Assembly: GCF_012933655.1 (NCBI RefSeq)
Contig: NZ_JABBJJ010000069.1
Coordinates: forward strand, 1-43,472
Direction: 5' to 3'
Length of the DNA: 43,472 bases
DNA from: Pyxidicoccus fallax
Lineage (GTDB): Bacteria > Myxococcota > Myxococcia > Myxococcales > Myxococcaceae
Both the position numbers and the translations under genes were made by a program. The notes beneath the pieces were generated by a model, which worked only from the letters and a program-made list of their open reading frames with translations, was not told the origin of the DNA and searched no databases. Shown here in pieces: positions 40,559 through 43,472 of this stretch. How positions within the stretch are numbered: position 1 is the stretch's first letter; each line of letters starts with the position of its first letter.

Positions 40559-41338
40559 CTACACCAACGGCGTGGGCGCGTTGGTGGCCTCGGCCTGGGG
40601 CACCGGGTTGGCGCGGGCCTCCAGGGTGACGCCGGCGGACAGCCAGCCGCGCACCATGGCCAGGTGCTGCGCCTCCGCGTCCAGGGCCATCTGGAAGCGG
40701 TCGGCGAGCTCGTCATGGCCCAGGCCGCGCGCCAGCTCGATGAGCATCTCCCAGCCGGCGTTGTCCGTCAGCTCCGCGACGAGCAGCGCGTGCAGCGTGT
40801 CGCGCAGGTTCATGCGCGGGTCGCTGACGACGGCGGGCAGGCCCATGGACGACACCGCCGCGACGTCCGCGCAGGGCGTCATCGCCGTGGGGTCCGCGCC
40901 CAGCTTCACCAGGGCTTCCGTCACCAGGCCGAAGTGGGACAGCTCGTCGTTGAGGATGCGCTCCAGCCCCTCGCGGGTGGGGCCACCCTCCCAGCTGCCG
41001 AGCACCTCGAACTTGGCGAGCGCGCCCTGGTAGAGCCGGGTGCCCGTGCGCTCGAAGGCGGCGCGCTCACCGAGCTTGTCGATGAAGACGGTGGGCTTGG
41101 AGCCCTTGAGCATGTCCACCGCCGTCTTCGCCACGCCCTTGAGGCTGGAGGGCGGCGGCACGCTGCCGACGCCGCCCGACTCCAGCGCGTACTGTTGGCG
41201 GACCTTGAGGATGAGCGTGTCGTCACCCAGGTGGCTGGGTTGCCGCTCCTGGGCCGCCTTGGTGATGTCCGCGCTGTCGATGGGCGAGGTGCCGATGCCC
41301 GTCTTGTTCATGCCGATGTCGCTGGTCGTCTTCTTCAT
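40559..41338 (-). CDS. Ferritin-like domain protein (second of a pair)
   Basis: A 259-residue cytoplasmic protein. Helical segments carry the di-iron style motifs NDELSHFG, VAELTDNAGWEML and DAEAQHLAMVR, the arrangement of a ferritin-like four-helix bundle (Glu, ExxH, Glu, ExxH). The first 90 residues are polar and lower in complexity. It lies 1 nt after the preceding gene, so the two are translated together. It may store or oxidise iron or manganese, or act with its partner as a radical/redox enzyme; the exact role is unknown. Confidence 0.78.
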   Translation of the reverse strand: MKKTTSDIGMNKTGIGTSPIDSADITKAAQERQPSHLGDDTLILKVRQQYALESGGVGSVPPPSSLKGVAKTAVDMLKGSKPTVFIDKLGERAAFERTGTRLYQGALAKFEVLGSWEGGPTREGLERILNDELSHFGLVTEALVKLGADPTAMTPCADVAAVSSMGLPAVVSDPRMNLRDTLHALLVAELTDNAGWEMLIELARGLGHDELADRFQMALDAEAQHLAMVRGWLSAGVTLEARANPVPQAEATNAPTPLV

Positions 41339-41339
41339 G

Positions 41340-42545
41340 TCAGTGAACCTTCTTTCCCGCGAGCACCGAGCCCATGCGCTGCGCGCGCGCGGCGAGCTCC
41401 GTCCCCGGCGTCCATTGGTAACCGGCCGCCACCGTCTCGGAAGGCGAGCCCTCGGAGTTGAGCTGGTCGCGGTACACGAACGAGCGGTGGTCGCGCGGCA
41501 GCTCGGACATGCGCACGTAGTCCGGACCGTTGGAGGCGAGGTCCTCCTCCTGGTTCAGCGTCTTGCGGACGAACTCACGGTGCTCCTTGAAGCCGATGGG
41601 GTCCGGCAGCGTGGCGGGCAGGATTTCCCGCGCGTCACGGCCCTCCGCGGCCTGGAAGAGCTGAATCACGTGGTGGAGCTGGCCCAGCTCGTAGTCCGTG
41701 AAGCGCTGCCAGATCTCCTTGATGCGCGGGTTCTTCTCGTACGCCAGGCACGAGTAGAAGTTGTAGACCTGCATCGCCTCGTGGAGGACGAGCTTCTCCA
41801 GGATGCTCTCGTCCGGGTCCAGCAGCGACTCGTACATGGACGTGTGCTGCTCCTCGATGGCGGCGATCTCCGCGTAGAGCTGGCGCGCCGCCGGGTCCGG
41901 GAAGAACGGGCCGACCGTCATGTAGTAGTCGTGCGTCTGGTTCTCCGCCGCGGTGATGCTCATCGCGTGAATCTTGGTGAGCGGGTGCGCGGTGCGCTTG
42001 TCGTACGGACGGCGCAGGTCATCCACCGGGTAGCGGTGCTCCACCGACGTGGGGCGGCCCGGGATGATGTCCGTATAGGACTGGGTGATGTTGTTGGGGT
42101 CCTTGCCCTCGAGCCGGTCGTAGAGCGCCCCGTAGCGGTACAGGTGGTCGAAGTCCTCGAGCAGGCCGAAGCGGTACGTCTGGGCGAGGTACGGGTCCGG
42201 CTCGCGCAGGGCGACGCTGGCCGTGACCTCGATGGCGACCTGCTCGAAGCCGAGCGTGGTCTCCAGCGGCGTCTGGTCGGCCGGGTTCAGCCAGTTGATG
42301 AGCGTCTGCTCGAACTGCTCGATGCGGCGGACGATGGCGAGCTGCTCGCGCAGGCCGCGGTTCATGCGGGCGATGGCGTGCTTGGTGCGCAGCGCGTCCG
42401 CCATGATGCCGTTCATGTAGATGACGCACACGCGGGTGAAGGCGTCATCATCCAGCTTGCTGTACGGACGTCGGACGAGGTCCTTCCATGTGAAGACCTG
42501 CCGGTCGAGTGGGACTCCTTTTTCTTGGAAGATATCCAGGGCCAC
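41340..42545 (-). CDS. Large ferritin-like protein (first of a pair)
   Basis: A 401-residue protein, mostly helical, with several Glu/His-rich helices: FEQVAIEVTASVALRE, LLEDFDHLYRYG, IEEQHTSMYESL, LHEAMQVYNFYS and DYELGQLHHVIQLF. The ExxH and EE..H pairs suggest one or two di-iron ferritin-like bundles. No signal peptide. I chose the GTG at 42545 because AAAGGAG lies 7 nt upstream and the family-like part starts there; the frame reaches 42599 without an RBS. It leads the two-gene operon with the 259-residue ferritin-like protein. It is divergent from the CHASE2 gene across a 402-nt gap. Not recognised as a named family. Confidence 0.74.
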   Translation of the reverse strand: MALDIFQEKGVPLDRQVFTWKDLVRRPYSKLDDDAFTRVCVIYMNGIMADALRTKHAIARMNRGLREQLAIVRRIEQFEQTLINWLNPADQTPLETTLGFEQVAIEVTASVALREPDPYLAQTYRFGLLEDFDHLYRYGALYDRLEGKDPNNITQSYTDIIPGRPTSVEHRYPVDDLRRPYDKRTAHPLTKIHAMSITAAENQTHDYYMTVGPFFPDPAARQLYAEIAAIEEQHTSMYESLLDPDESILEKLVLHEAMQVYNFYSCLAYEKNPRIKEIWQRFTDYELGQLHHVIQLFQAAEGRDAREILPATLPDPIGFKEHREFVRKTLNQEEDLASNGPDYVRMSELPRDHRSFVYRDQLNSEGSPSETVAAGYQWTPGTELAARAQRMGSVLAGKKVH

Positions 42546-42947
42546 GTCTGACTCCTTTGCGCGGGGCAATCTCTGAGGAAGGCGCCCTGCCTTCCGCATC
42601 GGCGCTTAAGGTCCGGTCGCACGCCGAGGCCGGCAAACCGCGGATGCGCCGCCGCCAGGGTGTCGCCAGGGGTTGCGGCGGCTCGTCTGTCCGCCTGCTC
42701 TCGCGACACTGGCGGCGGGCGGGCCTCGGACCGTTCGGAGCGCTCCGCCGCCACGGGTGGCGCGAGGGGAACGGCGATTGTCTGCACGTGCGACGGGGTA
42801 CGCCTGCCCGGCTGGTGGGGGGGCAGCGGGGATTCGTGGTTTTACGGGAGGTTCCGGTGGTGGATGGCGCTCGCGGGAGGCACGTCTGCCGGGCCGGGTG
42901 GGGAGTGCGGTAGTGTGCCGCATCTCACGCTTCACAAGAGGGGGGCC
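42546..42947. other. 402-nt divergent intergenic region, no gene recognised
   Basis: The gap separates the GTG starts of the ferritin-like operon (minus) and the CHASE2 gene (plus). Open frames in it are Arg/Pro-rich and typical of non-coding GC-rich DNA. It must hold both promoters, but I see no convincing -35/-10 pair, dyad or hairpin. It is long for this otherwise dense window. Confidence 0.4.
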
Positions 42948-43472
42948 GTGGCGTCGGAGCGCTGGAAACTCATCCGGTCGAGGTGGAGCAACCACTGGCG
43001 GCAGATGCTGGGCGTGGCGGTGCTGGCCACGGCGCTGGCCGCCGTGTGTCAGGTGCTGGGGGACTCGCTGGGCGGCTGGCTGGGGGAGGCCGAGCGCGGC
43101 GCCTACGACACGATGGTCACCACCTTCACGGACGGTCGCGGCAAGTCGTCCCAGGTGGTGGTGCTGACCATCGACCAGCCCAGCCTGGATGCCATCCGCG
43201 CCAACCCCAGCTACGCGCGCAACTTCGGCAACTGGCCGTACAGCCGCAACCTGTGGGCGCGCGTGGTGGAGCAGCTCGAGGCCGAGGGCGCGCGCGCCAT
43301 CGTCTTCGACGCGGTGATGGACGAGCGCTCCACGGACCCCGCCATGGACCTGGCCTTCGCGCAGGCGCTGCGGGACTCACCCGTGCCCTTCTTCCTGGGC
43401 GTGTCCACGCACGCGGCGGCCGAGTCCCTGCCCCGCGTGGACTGGAGCGCCCCGCCTCCCGCGGCCCCCGGC
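42948..43472 (+). CDS. CHASE2 domain sensor protein (3' end cut by the window edge)
   Basis: The first 175 codons of a longer gene. After a short basic N-terminus comes a membrane anchor (about 20-38) and then an extracytoplasmic CHASE2 sensory domain, with RGAYDTMVTTF, VVVLTIDQPSLDAI, NWPYSRNLWARVVEQLEAEGA in part and IVFDAVMDERS, a clear match. CHASE2 domains are usually joined to an adenylate/guanylate cyclase, a kinase or a diguanylate cyclase, but the output part lies beyond the window. The GTG start follows GAGGGGGG. It is divergent from the ferritin-like operon. Confidence 0.85.
   Translation, partial: MASERWKLIRSRWSNHWRQMLGVAVLATALAAVCQVLGDSLGGWLGEAERGAYDTMVTTFTDGRGKSSQVVVLTIDQPSLDAIRANPSYARNFGNWPYSRNLWARVVEQLEAEGARAIVFDAVMDERSTDPAMDLAFAQALRDSPVPFFLGVSTHAAAESLPRVDWSAPPPAAPG

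Noticed and set aside
42606..42995. A 129-codon minus-strand frame in the gap before the CHASE2 gene
   Set aside because: Pro/Arg-rich, no ribosome-binding site, and it runs into the CHASE2 coding region.

Overview
The window looks like a piece of a myxobacterial chromosome (Myxococcus/Corallococcus/Pyxidicoccus type). Overall G+C is high (about 70% by eye), third codon positions are almost always G or C, and long antisense reading frames are everywhere. It encodes a DUF2378 (TIGR02265) protein, a Myxococcus paralogous family, plus an M57-type HEIGH metalloprotease and many small lipoproteins, as expected for this group. The first 21 bases match the Tn5/Nextera mosaic end at 18 of 19 positions, so the left edge is a draft-contig end carrying leftover library adapter. 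The right edge cuts a CHASE2-domain gene. I recognise no rRNA, tRNA, CRISPR array, phage or insertion sequence.

Layout. 0.25-5.5 kb (minus): a tetR - periplasmic adaptor - RND permease efflux operon, with twin operators at its head and a perfect 22-bp terminator stem at its end. 5.5-10 kb: secreted M57-like metalloprotease, DUF2293 protein, RNase Z, small lipoprotein, epoxide-hydrolase-like alpha/beta hydrolase. 10-14.5 kb (plus): rhomboid protease, lipoprotein amidohydrolase, DUF2378 protein, and a lipoprotein whose leader can hide its own ribosome-binding site. 14.5-20 kb: C45 acyltransferase/hydrolase, DUF4139 protein, lipoprotein coupled to a small alpha-beta barrel protein, GNAT acetyltransferase. 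20-24 kb: ohrR-ohr peroxide operon, HipA-like kinase with DUF3037 partner, EEP-family phosphodiesterase, DUF421 membrane protein. 24-30.5 kb: M1 aminopeptidase with HEAT-like repeats, triple-PAS histidine kinase, tiny 57-aa gene plus DUF3616 protein. 30.4-34.8 kb: exported isochorismatase-like hydrolase and amidohydrolase, divergent from an alginate-export-type outer-membrane barrel. 34.8-39.2 kb: lipoprotein, then the most interesting locus. 39.3-43.5 kb: TspO/MBR, DUF924, two-gene ferritin-like operon, truncated CHASE2 protein.

The standout is the pair at 35.5-39.2 kb. An ECF sigma factor overlaps by 4 nt a single 1012-residue protein that joins, in order, a zinc-finger anti-sigma domain (HxxxCxxC), one transmembrane helix, a long TPR-like helical region and a C-terminal CHAT caspase-like protease domain with both catalytic residues (His883, Cys929). 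This suggests a sigma/anti-sigma switch with a protease built into the anti-sigma protein. The concept resembles the TPR-CHAT/Csx30/RpoE arm of type III-E CRISPR (Craspase), but here there is no CRISPR and everything is in one chain. Other points worth following are the RBS-masking leader at 13.7 kb, the HipA-like/DUF3037 overlap with no antitoxin, the probably leaderless ohrR transcript, a duplicated stop-start junction at 15.6-15.7 kb, paired 19-nt repeats before the 57-aa gene, and the ferritin-like gene pair.
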